A program made the position numbers and the translations under genes. A stretch of 64,000 bases of DNA from the NCBI GenBank assembly GCA_016791105.1, contig JAEUNM010000055.1, positions 1 to 64,000 of the forward strand. The letters run 5' to 3'. Below are positions 45,932 through 54,373 of the stretch, piece after piece. The notes beneath the pieces are model-generated. The model saw only the letters and a program-made list of their open reading frames with translations, did no database searches and was not told the DNA's origin. How positions within the stretch are numbered: position 1 is the first letter of the stretch; the number at the start of each line of letters is the position of its first letter. The stretch is from Rhodocyclaceae bacterium (GTDB lineage Bacteria > Pseudomonadota > Gammaproteobacteria > Burkholderiales > Rhodocyclaceae).

Positions 45932-46992
45932 GTCCCTTGCACGCCATTGCAGGCGACAAGGCAGCCGGGTTGGCGGCGCCGGAGCTGCTGCAGCGGCTGG
46001 AGCAGTGGCTGTGTCGCGAAGCCCGCGCGACACAGTTCGTGATCAAGCAGATCAGCATGTTGTCCGGCGGCGCGATCCAGGAAAACTGGTCGCTGAGCGC
46101 GGAGGTGACAGGCGGGCCGCATGCCGGGCCGCACGATTGGGTATTGCGTACCGACGCCCCGTCCGCCGTGGCGGTGAGCCTGACGCGCGCGCAGGAATAT
46201 GCAGTACTGCGGGTGGCGCACAACGCCGGCGTGCAGGTCGCGCGGCCGCTGTGGCTGTGCCAGGACGCGCAGGTGATAGGGCGCGACTTTTTCATCATGG
46301 AGCGCTTGCCCGGAATCGCCGCCGCCCATCGCGTGACGCGCGATGCGACCGTGGTGCCGGATGGCCCGCGTCTGGCGGTGGAATTGGGCGTGAATCTCGC
46401 CATGTTGCACGCCGTCGAGCCACCCAATGTCGATCTGTCCTTTCTTCCGCTGCCGGCGGGTAATCCGGCGCTTGAGGCGATCGCCAACTATCGCGCCTAC
46501 CTGGACGAAATCGGATCGACTCATCCGGTGGTCGAACTGGGCTTGCGCTGGTGCGAACTGAACGCACCGGAAACCTGGCGCGTCTGCCTCATCCACCGCG
46601 ACTATCGCACCGGCAATTACATGGTGCATGGCGGGCGACTGGCTGGCGTGCTGGATTGGGAATTTACCGGCTGGGGCGACCCGCGCGAGGACATCGGCTG
46701 GTTCACCGCCAAATGCTGGCGTTTCGCGGGCAGGCAGCGCGATGCCGGCGGAATCGCCGGCAGCGAGGACTTCATGCGCGGCTATCTGGCAGCCGGGGGT
46801 AGTCCGGCGACGGCGGCGGATTTGCGCTACTGGCAGGCGATGGCGCATTTGCGCTGGGCCGTCATTGCCTTGCAGCAGGCGGAGCGGCATCTGTCGGGCC
46901 GGCAGTGCTCGCTGGAGCTTGCGCTGACCGGGCGCCTGGTGGTGGACCTGGAGTACGAAATTCTCAAGCTGATCGGAGAGGACCATGCTTGA
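45922..46992 (+). CDS. Aminoglycoside-phosphotransferase-like kinase (LvaA-like)
   Basis: 356 aa kinase of the APH fold. Brenner-type catalytic loop HRDYRTGN (Asp227, Asn232) and metal-binding DWE at 245-247 are intact; IMERLPG marks the hinge. In vertebrate ACAD10/11 this domain is fused to the dehydrogenase; in Pseudomonas levulinate catabolism LvaA (4-hydroxyvaleryl-CoA kinase) is its separate form. The gene overlaps the dehydrogenase stop by 10 nt and the DUF6285 start by 8 nt, so the three are coupled. ATG 45922 is chosen because GGAG lies 8 nt before it; GTG 45916 is too near. Confidence 0.87.
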   Translation: MGLSPLHAIAGDKAAGLAAPELLQRLEQWLCREARATQFVIKQISMLSGGAIQENWSLSAEVTGGPHAGPHDWVLRTDAPSAVAVSLTRAQEYAVLRVAHNAGVQVARPLWLCQDAQVIGRDFFIMERLPGIAAAHRVTRDATVVPDGPRLAVELGVNLAMLHAVEPPNVDLSFLPLPAGNPALEAIANYRAYLDEIGSTHPVVELGLRWCELNAPETWRVCLIHRDYRTGNYMVHGGRLAGVLDWEFTGWGDPREDIGWFTAKCWRFAGRQRDAGGIAGSEDFMRGYLAAGGSPATAADLRYWQAMAHLRWAVIALQQAERHLSGRQCSLELALTGRLVVDLEYEILKLIGEDHA

Positions 46993-47356
46993 CCGTCCGG
47001 ACGCCCGCGAACTGCTGCTTACGGCGCGGCAAACCTTGCTGGAGCGGCTGCTTCCAGCCCTGCCCGAAGCGCAGCGCTATGATGCCCTTATGGTGAGCAA
47101 CGCTCTGGCGATTGCGGTGCGCGAGGTGGAACTCGATGCACCGGCCGCACACCGCGAGCGGGCGGCGCTCGCCGATCTTCTGGGTGCGACCGGGCAGGGT
47201 CTGGATTTGCCGGAATTACGCCGCGTGCTGGGCAGCCACATACGCCTCGGCATGTTCGACCACGCCCGCCGCGACGAACTGATGGCTGTGCTGCACGCCT
47301 CGGTGGAGGCGCGGCTGGCCATCAGCAATCCGAAATTGCTCGCGGCCGGGGACTGA
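46985..47356 (+). CDS. DUF6285 protein (LvaB-like kinase partner)
   Basis: 123 aa, mostly helical, no signal peptide. Motifs PDARELLLTARQTLLERLLPAL, YDALMVSNALAIAVRE and a C-terminal LAISNPKLL fit DUF6285, a small family nearly always beside a phosphotransferase-like kinase and an acyl-CoA dehydrogenase. In the lva operon LvaB is such a small protein and is needed by the LvaA kinase. Its start overlaps the kinase stop by 8 nt. Assignment to DUF6285 is from memory of the family. Confidence 0.78.
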   Translation: MLDRPDARELLLTARQTLLERLLPALPEAQRYDALMVSNALAIAVREVELDAPAAHRERAALADLLGATGQGLDLPELRRVLGSHIRLGMFDHARRDELMAVLHASVEARLAISNPKLLAAGD

Positions 47357-47416
47357 GGTCAGCCTGCCGCAGGGGCCAGTGCAGGACTAGATGACTGACA
47401 CCAAGGAGTGAAAAAA

Positions 47417-48178
47417 ATGGAACAGGTATTGGCAGGAAAATGCGCTTTGGTGACAGGTACCACCGGCGGGCTGGGTGGACATTTCGCCCTCACGTTGGCG
47501 CGTGCCGGTGCCAAGGTGGCGCTGGCGGAGCGTCGCGTGCGCGATCCGAATCCGCTGGTCGAACAAATACGTGCCGAGGGCGGAACCGCGGCCGCCGTGC
47601 GCCTGGACGTGACCGACGCCGAGAGCGTGCGCGCGGGCTTCGAGGAGGCCGCCGCGAAGCTTGGTCCGGTGAGCGTGCTGGTGAATAACGCCGGTCTGGC
47701 GGTTACCAAGCCATTGCTGGAGCAGACCGAAGAAGACTGGCAAAGCGTCATCGACGTGAATCTGAACGGTGCCTGGCGGGTGGCCCAGGCGGCGGCGCGC
47801 CACATGGTTGCGTGGGGCGTGTCCGGCAGCATCATCAACATCACCTCCATCGTCGGTTTGCGCGTCGCCGGCCAGGTACCCGCCTATGTGGCTTCCAAAG
47901 CCGCACTTACGCACCTAACGCGGGCGATGGCGCTGGAACTGGCGCGCAACAAAATTCGCGTCAATGCGCTGGCGCCTGGCTATGTCGAAACCGGCATCAA
48001 CCGCGAATTTTTTGCCAGCGAGGCAGGTTTGGCACTTATTAAGCGCATTCCGCAACGCCGCATCGGCCGCCCGGAAGAACTCGATGGACCGCTCCTGCTG
48101 CTCGCCTCGGACGCTTCCAGCTACATGACGGGCTCGGTGCTGGTGGTCGACGGCGGCCACCTGACCAGCAGCCTGTAG
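47417..48178 (+). CDS. Short-chain dehydrogenase/reductase (LvaD/FabG-like)
   Basis: 253 aa. NAD(P) motif TGTTGGLGG, NNAG, catalytic Ser (NITSIVG) and YVASK (Tyr-x-x-x-Lys), and the C-terminal VVDGGHLTSSL are classical. Candidate reactions: oxo-acyl-CoA reduction (as LvaD makes 4-hydroxyvaleryl-CoA) or acetoacetyl-CoA reduction feeding PHA synthesis. The site AAGGAG overlaps an upstream in-frame GTG, so ATG 47417 is the start. It lies just before phaE. Confidence 0.87.
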   Translation: MEQVLAGKCALVTGTTGGLGGHFALTLARAGAKVALAERRVRDPNPLVEQIRAEGGTAAAVRLDVTDAESVRAGFEEAAAKLGPVSVLVNNAGLAVTKPLLEQTEEDWQSVIDVNLNGAWRVAQAAARHMVAWGVSGSIINITSIVGLRVAGQVPAYVASKAALTHLTRAMALELARNKIRVNALAPGYVETGINREFFASEAGLALIKRIPQRRIGRPEELDGPLLLLASDASSYMTGSVLVVDGGHLTSSL

Positions 48179-48206
48179 TGCATCCGGTCCGAACCTTATT
48201 TCCGGA

Positions 48207-49190
48207 ATGAACATGACGAACGACATACCCTCCGCAGCGGCACAGTCCGCCCAGTCGCTGTACGGCTGGTGGTTGGGCGCGATACCGCGCCTGTTCGCTG
48301 GATTTACGCCGGCCAATCCGCTTGCCGCGTTCATGCCGCCGGCCAGCGCGGCGCCCGATGTGGCCGAACAAAAACCGGCATCGCCCTTTCCGGTCGGACA
48401 GATGGTGCAGGCCCTGGCCAGCGCGCAACAAACCCTGGCGCCCATCTACCAGGCCTATGCCCAGGCGTTGGCCGGCAATATGCCGCAACTGCCGGGCCTG
48501 GGCGCACTGCCCATGGGCGCCGAGGCGCAAGCGCAACAGTTTTCCGAAGTGCTCGGGAAATTCGGTCAGATGTTCTCGGCGCCGCTCGCGCTACCTGACG
48601 GGGCTGTGAACTCCTGGAACAACTTCCTGAAGCACGACAGCGACGTGCTCGGCTCCTTGATGAGCGGCGCCGAACGTACTTTCGGCGCGGTCGCCGACGC
48701 GCTCGGCCTGGCGCCCTCGCGCGATCTGCGCGAGGCCTGGCAAACCATGGAAGCCGCTGCACTTGCCAAACAACAGGCACAGGCCGAATACCTCGGCGTA
48801 ATGGCGCGTATCTGGGCCAAAGGTCTGGACGGATTGCGCGCGCATCTGACCGAAATGGGTGGGCGTGGCGAGAGCGTGGAGTCGGTGTCGGCCCTCATCC
48901 GGCTGTGGGCCAAAGTGGCGGATGCCGCTGCTCACGATGCCATGCAGTCCGAAGACGGCTTGCAGGCCTCGGCAAAAATGATTCGCGCCTCGACGCGCTA
49001 CCGCCAGGCGGCGCACCGCGTGGTGGGCATCATGAGCGAAGCCATGAACGTGCCGACGCGCGCCGAAGTGGATGCCGCGTACCGGGAAATCCAGGAACTG
49101 AAGCGGGAGCTGCGGCGCTTGCGCAAGTCTGGCGCGGCGCCCATTGCAAGCAAGCGAAGCGTTACCCAACGCAAGGATGGAAAGGCATGA
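48207..49190 (+). CDS. phaE: PHA synthase subunit PhaE (class III)
   Basis: 327 aa. The recognisable part is the C-terminus, MNVPTRAEVDAAYREIQELKRELRRLRK, which is the PhaE signature; the rest is Ala-rich and helical with a long helix at about 195-260. PhaE is the non-catalytic partner that class III PhaC needs for activity and granule binding. Its stop overlaps the phaC start (ATGA), so the two subunits are made together. An alternative start is ATG 48213. Confidence 0.87.
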   Translation: MNMTNDIPSAAAQSAQSLYGWWLGAIPRLFAGFTPANPLAAFMPPASAAPDVAEQKPASPFPVGQMVQALASAQQTLAPIYQAYAQALAGNMPQLPGLGALPMGAEAQAQQFSEVLGKFGQMFSAPLALPDGAVNSWNNFLKHDSDVLGSLMSGAERTFGAVADALGLAPSRDLREAWQTMEAAALAKQQAQAEYLGVMARIWAKGLDGLRAHLTEMGGRGESVESVSALIRLWAKVADAAAHDAMQSEDGLQASAKMIRASTRYRQAAHRVVGIMSEAMNVPTRAEVDAAYREIQELKRELRRLRKSGAAPIASKRSVTQRKDGKA

Positions 49191-50332
49191 GCAAGCCCGA
49201 ATCAGGCAATCAAGGCACGCCCGCGCAGGCTGTGCTGCCCATCCGCATCACGCCGGAAGGGGTGCTGCGGGAATTTGAAGACATGCGGCAGAAAATTTCG
49301 CAGGGTGTGAAGCGGCTGACCGAGTACACGGACGATGATCTGGCCATCGCCACCGCGCCCAAGGACGAGGTGTGGCGGCAGGACATGGTGCGGCTGTACC
49401 GCTACCGGCCGGTGGTGGAAAAGCCGGCGCCGGTGCCGGTACTGATCGTGTATGCCCTGGTCGGGCGCTATCAGATGATAGATCTCGAAGAAGAGCGTTC
49501 ATTCGTGCGCAAGCTGCTGGGCGAGGGGCTGGACCTGTACATGGTCGACTGGGGCCACCCGACCCGCGCGCAGCGCTGGCTCACCATAGACGACTATGTG
49601 TCGGGCTATCTGGATGACTGTGTCGACGCGATACGCGCGCGCCACGGCGTGGACAAGGTCAATATTCTCGGCATCTGCCAGGGCGGGGTGTTCACCACCT
49701 GCTATGCCGCGCTGTTTCCGGAGAAAGTAAAGAATCTGGTGCTTACCGTCAGTCCGCTCGACTTTCACGGTGACAAATCCCAGCCCGAGCAGGGCGCCGG
49801 CTACATGAATCTTTGGGCTCGCTCGCTGGACGCCGAAGACGTGGATTTGCTGGTGGACACCCTGGGCATGGCGCCGGGCGCCATGGTGGGATTTGCTTTC
49901 CTGATGATGAATCCGGTGTCCAACATGACCAAGTACACCACCGATCTGATTCACATCCTGAACGATGAGGCAAAGCTGCTCAATTTCCTGCGCATGGAGC
50001 GCTGGATCGCCGACCGGCCGGGCCATCCGGGCGAGGTGATGCGGCAGTGGTTCAAGGATTTATACCAGGACAACAAGCTCATACGCAGCGAACTCGAACT
50101 CGATGGGCGGCGCGTCGACCTGGAACGTATCGACATGCCGGTGCTGAATGTATTCGCCGAGGGCGACGTGATTATCCCCACCTCATGCAGCCGCGGTCTG
50201 GATGGGAAATTCGGCACATCCGACTATAGCGAACTGGCGGTGCCCGGTGGTCACATCGGTACTTTCGTGGGGGGCAAGGCGCAGAAAATTCTTGCGCCGG
50301 CCATTGCCAAGTGGATCAAGGACAGGACGTAG
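49187..50332 (+). CDS. phaC: PHA synthase catalytic subunit PhaC (class III)
   Basis: 381 aa alpha/beta hydrolase polymerising 3-hydroxyacyl-CoA to polyhydroxyalkanoate. The nucleophile Cys164 is in GICQGG, with Asp327 (AEGDVIIPTS) and His356 (PGGHIGTF) completing the triad. The length (class III about 355-380, class I/II over 550) and the phaE gene upstream fix it as class III. Class III synthases prefer short-chain monomers such as 3-hydroxybutyrate. Its coupling to the kinase/dehydrogenase genes suggests the cluster's product feeds polymer. Confidence 0.94.
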   Translation: MSKPESGNQGTPAQAVLPIRITPEGVLREFEDMRQKISQGVKRLTEYTDDDLAIATAPKDEVWRQDMVRLYRYRPVVEKPAPVPVLIVYALVGRYQMIDLEEERSFVRKLLGEGLDLYMVDWGHPTRAQRWLTIDDYVSGYLDDCVDAIRARHGVDKVNILGICQGGVFTTCYAALFPEKVKNLVLTVSPLDFHGDKSQPEQGAGYMNLWARSLDAEDVDLLVDTLGMAPGAMVGFAFLMMNPVSNMTKYTTDLIHILNDEAKLLNFLRMERWIADRPGHPGEVMRQWFKDLYQDNKLIRSELELDGRRVDLERIDMPVLNVFAEGDVIIPTSCSRGLDGKFGTSDYSELAVPGGHIGTFVGGKAQKILAPAIAKWIKDRT

Positions 50333-50422
50333 TACAAGCAGCCTGATGTAGTTCCCGGCAACAGCGGCGCGCGCGGGCTGCATGCCTTGCGCAAAACTTT
50401 AATCAAGAGGAGGCGGCACAAC

Positions 50423-51079
50423 ATGAACATACATTTGAAATCCCCGACAGTATCCAGAACCCGCGGTTCCTGGACCAAATTGCTCGCTGCCACCGGCACC
50501 GCGGCTATGCTCCTGCTGGCGGCCGGGCAGGGCGACGCAGCCGAGGTGAAGCCGATAAAGGTGGACGACAAGTCTTTCAAATGTCTCAAGGACATGGTGA
50601 AGGTCCGGCATTTCTATGTCGATAATCTGAAGGGCAATCGCAAGGCTACGATCGCAGTTGCCGAGAAAGGAAAGGGTGACTATCCGGTCGGTTCGGTGGT
50701 ACAGCTCATTCCCGGCGAAGTCATGGTGAAGCAGCCCAAGGGATTCAATGCTGCCACGCACGACTGGGAGTTTTTCGAGCTGGATGTTGCCAAAGAAGGT
50801 TCTACCATCCGCAAGCGCGGCTTTGTCGACGTGGTCAATCGCTTCGGTGGTAACTGTTTCGCCTGTCATGTGAAGGCGCGGCCGGAATTCGATCTGGTCT
50901 GCGAAATGGAGCATGGCTGCGATCCCATCCCGATCACGCGCCGCATGCTGGCCGCCGTGCAGAAAGCCGACCCGCGCTGCGCCAAGCCGGATACGCTCAC
51001 CCAGGACGATCAGAAGGCACTGGATGAGTTGGGCGAAGTGTTGAAAACCATGACCATGCCGTCCGCTCCTCCGAAGTGA
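50423..51079 (+). CDS. Periplasmic cytochrome of the P460-like family
   Basis: 218 aa with an N-terminal signal-like region (about 19-40). One CXXCH, CFACH at 145-149, placed near the end of a beta-rich domain after the WEFFELDVAKEGS stretch, and followed by RPEFDLVCE. This layout, haem late in the chain, fits the cytochrome P460/cytochrome c-beta fold. True P460 has a Lys cross-linked to the haem; I cannot see whether that Lys is conserved. GAGGAGG 9 nt before the ATG. It is the last gene before a terminator. It may take electrons in the periplasm. Confidence 0.68.
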   Translation: MNIHLKSPTVSRTRGSWTKLLAATGTAAMLLLAAGQGDAAEVKPIKVDDKSFKCLKDMVKVRHFYVDNLKGNRKATIAVAEKGKGDYPVGSVVQLIPGEVMVKQPKGFNAATHDWEFFELDVAKEGSTIRKRGFVDVVNRFGGNCFACHVKARPEFDLVCEMEHGCDPIPITRRMLAAVQKADPRCAKPDTLTQDDQKALDELGEVLKTMTMPSAPPK

Positions 51080-51102
51080 TCGTCACGCACTTAAGGCATG
51101 GA

Positions 51103-51124
51103 CACCCGGACTGAAGTCCGGGTG
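51103..51124. repeat. Palindrome CACCCGGAC-TGAA-GTCCGGGTG
   Basis: Perfect 9-bp stem with TGAA loop, no T-run. Similar palindromes are common dispersed elements; it may be a REP-like copy. Confidence 0.6.
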
Positions 51125-51305
51125 ATCGAAGCTGCGGATAATGTCAGACATATCGCCTTTAGTAATTGTGCCGGCGCCCTCGGTTGCACGGCGGCTATCG
51201 CCGGGTTGGGGCGCCGCGACGTTTCGGTCGCGTTGCGGGCGAGTTCCCGTGCCGGCGCGCCGTCGGTTCGGGTTAATGTGAAAACGAGGGCTAGGGCGGT
51301 GGTGC

Positions 51306-51351
51306 CGCCGGAAGGCTGCAAGGGCCAGCAGCCTTCCGGCGAGCGCTTTTT
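51306..51351 (+). terminator. Strong terminator at the end of the catabolic/PHA cluster
   Basis: CGCCGGAAGGCTGC-AAGGGCCA-GCAGCCTTCCGGCG, a perfect 14-bp stem, followed by a short T-run. It marks the end of the run that begins at 35612. The remaining DNA in 51080-51559 holds no gene that I can see. Confidence 0.8.
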
Positions 51352-51559
51352 CGGCGTGTCAGCGTAGGTCTGATTGCATGCCGGATTTGTACTCGCCCGC
51401 TGTGTGCGGGCAGGGCGGTGCGCGGGGAGCGCGATACCGTCTTGAACTATACTTGCTGCGCGCGCCGGCCCAGCCTGTGGCGGATCCGCTCCGGCAGGTG
51501 GAATGGCGGCATGGCGATTAAACCCATAGCCGAAAAATCCGACCGACTACTCCGCGCGC

Positions 51560-52507
51560 ATGTTCGATATCCTCGCCCCCATTTTCGGTCTGGTGTTTCT
51601 GGGCTACCTGTCGCGCAGGTACAAGCTGGTCGGCCCCACCGCCTTCAGCGAACTGAACCGCTTCGTCGCCTGTCTGGCTTTGCCGGCGCTGCTATTCGAC
51701 ATCGTTGCCCATGTACGCCTTGAACAACTTGGGCAGGCAGGCTTTCTCGCGAGTTTCGGCATTGGCGCTTTCGCAATGTTCGCGCTGCCGTTTGTTGTCC
51801 TGCGGCGCGGGCGGCCTTTCGGCGATACGGTACTCGACGGGTTGTGTGCGGGTTATCCGAATACCGGCTTCATCGGGCTGCCGCTCGCGCAATTGGCGTT
51901 CGGTCCGTCCAGCGCGCCGGGCGCGGCCATCGCCGCGGTATTTACCACCTGCATCATTTTCGGCTTTGCTATCGCTCTATTGGAGTGGGATTCCCAGCGT
52001 GGCAGTTCATTGCGCAGCACGGCAGTCAAAGTATTCAATTCGCTCATACGCAACCCCATGGTGATCGTGCCGCTATCCGCGGTCGTGGTCAGTGCCGGTT
52101 GGGTAACGCTGCCGCCGTCGGTGGAGCGCTTGCTGAAACTATTGGGCGGCGCCGCCGGGCCCTGCGCACTGGTGGCGATCGGTCTGTTTTTTGCGCGCGA
52201 CGATCCCAATGACGACAAGGCCTGGTCGGCCTTTTTTCAACCCCGCACGCTGGCGCTGGTGGTGGTCAAATTGGTGTTGCAGCCGCTGCTCACGGTAGTG
52301 CTGGCAATGTTCGTGTTCAAGCTGGATAGCCGTGACACGATACTGGTGACGGTCATGAGCGCACTGCCCACCGGCAGCGGCTCTTTCATGCTCGCTACTT
52401 ACTACAAGCGCGATCCGGTACTGACCTCGGCGGTGATCCTGGTGTCCACGGTTGCCGCACCGCTCACGCTGTCGATTTTGCTCGTTACGCTACCCATGCT
52501 GCACTAA
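51560..52507 (+). CDS. AEC-family permease
   Basis: 315 aa integral membrane protein with about ten hydrophobic helices in the pattern of the auxin efflux carrier (Mem_trans) family. The helices begin at residue 3, with NRFVACLALPALLF, GYPNTGFIGLPL and SALPTGSGSFMLAT as conserved segments. Substrates of bacterial members include malate, malonate and other small carboxylates. Placed after the catabolic cluster, it may move a hydroxy-acid or dicarboxylate, but it stands after a terminator and may be unrelated. Confidence 0.85.
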   Translation: MFDILAPIFGLVFLGYLSRRYKLVGPTAFSELNRFVACLALPALLFDIVAHVRLEQLGQAGFLASFGIGAFAMFALPFVVLRRGRPFGDTVLDGLCAGYPNTGFIGLPLAQLAFGPSSAPGAAIAAVFTTCIIFGFAIALLEWDSQRGSSLRSTAVKVFNSLIRNPMVIVPLSAVVVSAGWVTLPPSVERLLKLLGGAAGPCALVAIGLFFARDDPNDDKAWSAFFQPRTLALVVVKLVLQPLLTVVLAMFVFKLDSRDTILVTVMSALPTGSGSFMLATYYKRDPVLTSAVILVSTVAAPLTLSILLVTLPMLH

Positions 52508-52569
52508 GGCCAGGGTTTTACTGCCGCCTTGTCAGCGAACATGCAGGCTGCGCCCGCGGCGCGGCGGCG

Positions 52570-52608
52570 AAAAAGACAAGCCCCCGCCGTGGGTAGTTCG
52601 GCGGGGGC
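52570..52608 (-). terminator. Terminator of the first phasin gene
   Basis: GCCCCCGCCG...CGGCGGGGGC, 10-bp stem with a 9-nt loop; on the minus strand TTTTT follows a few bases later. Confidence 0.8.
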
Positions 52609-52651
52609 AACTGGGTACTGCGAGGGCTCTACAGCAAGGGATGATTGGTTC

Positions 52652-53095
52652 TTACGCACCGGGAAGTCGCGGCAAACCTTTCAGCATGTTATCGCGCAGA
52701 GGTTCCAGCGCTTGCTGCACCAGGGCCAGCGGATTAGGCCCGGCCGTATGGGCAAGCGCGCGAAAAACGTCGGACTGGCGCTCGATATTGCGATTGAGGT
52801 TTTCGGCCGTCGCGTAATGCAGCATGGCTTGGGCGCCGGCCGCAAAATGCAATAGCGTTGCCTGCCACATTTGCACATTGACATTCAGCATGTCGGCCGC
52901 CATGGCCTGTGCGCGGCCGGCTGCGGCTTCAACCTGGGCCGGGGCGGACAGTTGCGAAAATCCCGCGGCTGGAAGTTTGCCGACCGGCAGCAGGCCGGGC
53001 AGCAATTGCGTACCCGCCTGGGCGGCTTGCTGCGGCATGAACATGGATCCGGTCTGTAGCATCATTTCGCCCCAGGCCAAAAACGGGTTAGTCAT
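52652..53095 (-). CDS. Probable phasin (PHA granule-associated protein)
   Basis: 147 aa, helical, Ala/Gln-rich, with a long amphipathic helix at about 45-110 (AQVEAAAGRAQAMAADML, NVQMWQATLLHFAAGAQAM). Size, composition and nearby PHA genes suggest a phasin that coats PHA granules, but no family signature is clear-cut. GGAG lies before ATG 53095; the longer frame is not conserved. A second phasin follows on the same strand. Confidence 0.62.
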   Translation of the reverse strand: MTNPFLAWGEMMLQTGSMFMPQQAAQAGTQLLPGLLPVGKLPAAGFSQLSAPAQVEAAAGRAQAMAADMLNVNVQMWQATLLHFAAGAQAMLHYATAENLNRNIERQSDVFRALAHTAGPNPLALVQQALEPLRDNMLKGLPRLPGA

Positions 53096-53422
53096 TTTCT
53101 CGACTCCACGATTGCATTCAAAGCAGATCCGGAAAGCTGTAATCCAAGACCCGGCCCGCCGCTGCAAACTTACGCGCAGTGTAGCGGGCCATGCTCGACA
53201 GCATCGCAACGACCATGCCGTCCGGATATTGGTCGGTGCACCCTGCGCCACCGTGTGGCCGGCCGGCAGTGCCTATTGCACTGCGGGACGGCGCACACGA
53301 GCATTGCACCAGATTCGGCGCGGTGTGGCGCGCAACGGCGTCACGGCCGCGCATTCATGCCATTGGCAAAACCGTGGCGAAACCATCCGCCACGGCCTTG
53401 CGGCGAGCACAAGGCGCGAAAC
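53096..53422. other. 327-bp spacer between the two phasin genes
   Basis: Contains the promoter region of the 52652 gene by position. No gene, no clear operator and no terminator for the upstream phasin were seen. Confidence 0.5.
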
Positions 53423-53983
53423 TTACGCCTTCTTCTTGCTGCTCTTGGCGGCCGCGGCAGGGGCGGCAACGTTGCCGGCAGCGGCGAGGTTGGATTCAAC
53501 CAGCGCGGACAGGTCGGTCACGGCCTTCTTGACGCTTTCGTAGCTGGTGTTGGCAGCGGAAACGGCTTGCTTCACCGCGGCCAGCGCAGCTTCGGAACCA
53601 ACCGGCGAGGACTTCGCAACTTCTTCGAGCGCCGAGGTGAAGCTGGCTTCAACTTCCGCGGCCTTGGCTTCGAAAATCTTGCCGAGGTCAGACTGGGTCT
53701 GGCTCAGGATTTCATACACGTTGCGCGAATAGGCGCTGGCCTTTTCGACCGCCGGCTGGGCCAGGGAGGCGTCGAGCTGGGGCAGTTCGCTCGCATCCTT
53801 GACGGCCAACAGGGCCTTGGCGCTGGCGGCGCCGTCGTCGAGCGTGCCGCGGGCAACGCTGAGGTTCAGCGCGGACAGGCGTTCGATCGCGGTGAGGGCG
53901 ATGTTGGCAACGGACAGAGCGGATTCGACATTCGCCTTGGTAGCGGCGACGAGAGCTTCAGGGTTGGGCAGCTTGGTGTTCAT
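53423..53983 (-). CDS. Phasin family protein (TIGR01841 type)
   Basis: 186 aa. NPEALVAATKANVESALSVANIALTAIERLSALN is the N-terminal phasin helix; the rest is Ala-rich and helical, ending in a basic AAAAKSSKKKA tail. Phasins cover PHA granules and control their size. ATG 53983 is chosen from GGAG about 8 nt before it. The gene has two TTGTTGC-N3-GCAAnA palindromes upstream, in the position of a PhaR-type repressor site. Confidence 0.88.
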   Translation of the reverse strand: MNTKLPNPEALVAATKANVESALSVANIALTAIERLSALNLSVARGTLDDGAASAKALLAVKDASELPQLDASLAQPAVEKASAYSRNVYEILSQTQSDLGKIFEAKAAEVEASFTSALEEVAKSSPVGSEAALAAVKQAVSAANTSYESVKKAVTDLSALVESNLAAAGNVAAPAAAAKSSKKKA

Positions 53984-54023
53984 GGTGATCTCCAAATAGA
54001 TAAAAAGTGTTTGATCGGAAGTT

Positions 54024-54040
54024 TTGTTGCACTGCAATAT
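54024..54040. promoter_or_regulatory. PHA-regulator-like palindrome 1
   Basis: TTGTTGC-ACT-GCAATAT, imperfect copy of the 54081-54101 element, with inner TTGCA-C-TGCAA perfect. About 40 bp before the phasin start codon, so binding would block transcription. Confidence 0.6.
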
Positions 54041-54080
54041 GGGATGCAGTATACGCCTGCCGAACGCTGTGTCAACAGTT

Positions 54081-54101
54081 TTTTGTTGCGTTGCAACAAA
54101 A
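54081..54101. promoter_or_regulatory. PHA-regulator-like palindrome 2 (best copy)
   Basis: TTTTGTTGC-GTT-GCAACAAAA, perfect 9-bp arms. Together with copies at 54024-54040 and 54853-54867 it forms a small operator family around the phasin and DUF2789 genes. PhaR, the PHA-sensing repressor of phasin genes, is the obvious candidate; phaR is not in the window. Confidence 0.65.
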
Positions 54102-54373
54102 TCGTGAAGGCTTGCAATTCAAGGATATTTTCGGCCAATAAAAGCCCGAGCGGGACGCATGCTGCTCCGCAAAATTGCGCCATCCCGATGCGCCCGATGC
54201 CCTGGTCGGTGGTGGCGCGCAAAAAGCGCAGATTGGGGCCTGCGCGGCCGCAGATTCGCGTGACGAATTCGTTTGGCGGGCTAAACTCCAATGAACGCCT
54301 GCCGTGGTCAAGCGCAGCGCCAGGTTTGGAGCGGCTGCCCGGAACACCCCTGTCGCCAAAAAGGAATGCGCTC

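Noticed and set aside
53255..54373. Long upstream extension of the second PEBP gene
   Set aside because: It runs antisense to the phasin gene and through the operator region; only the part from GTG 54374 matches the family.
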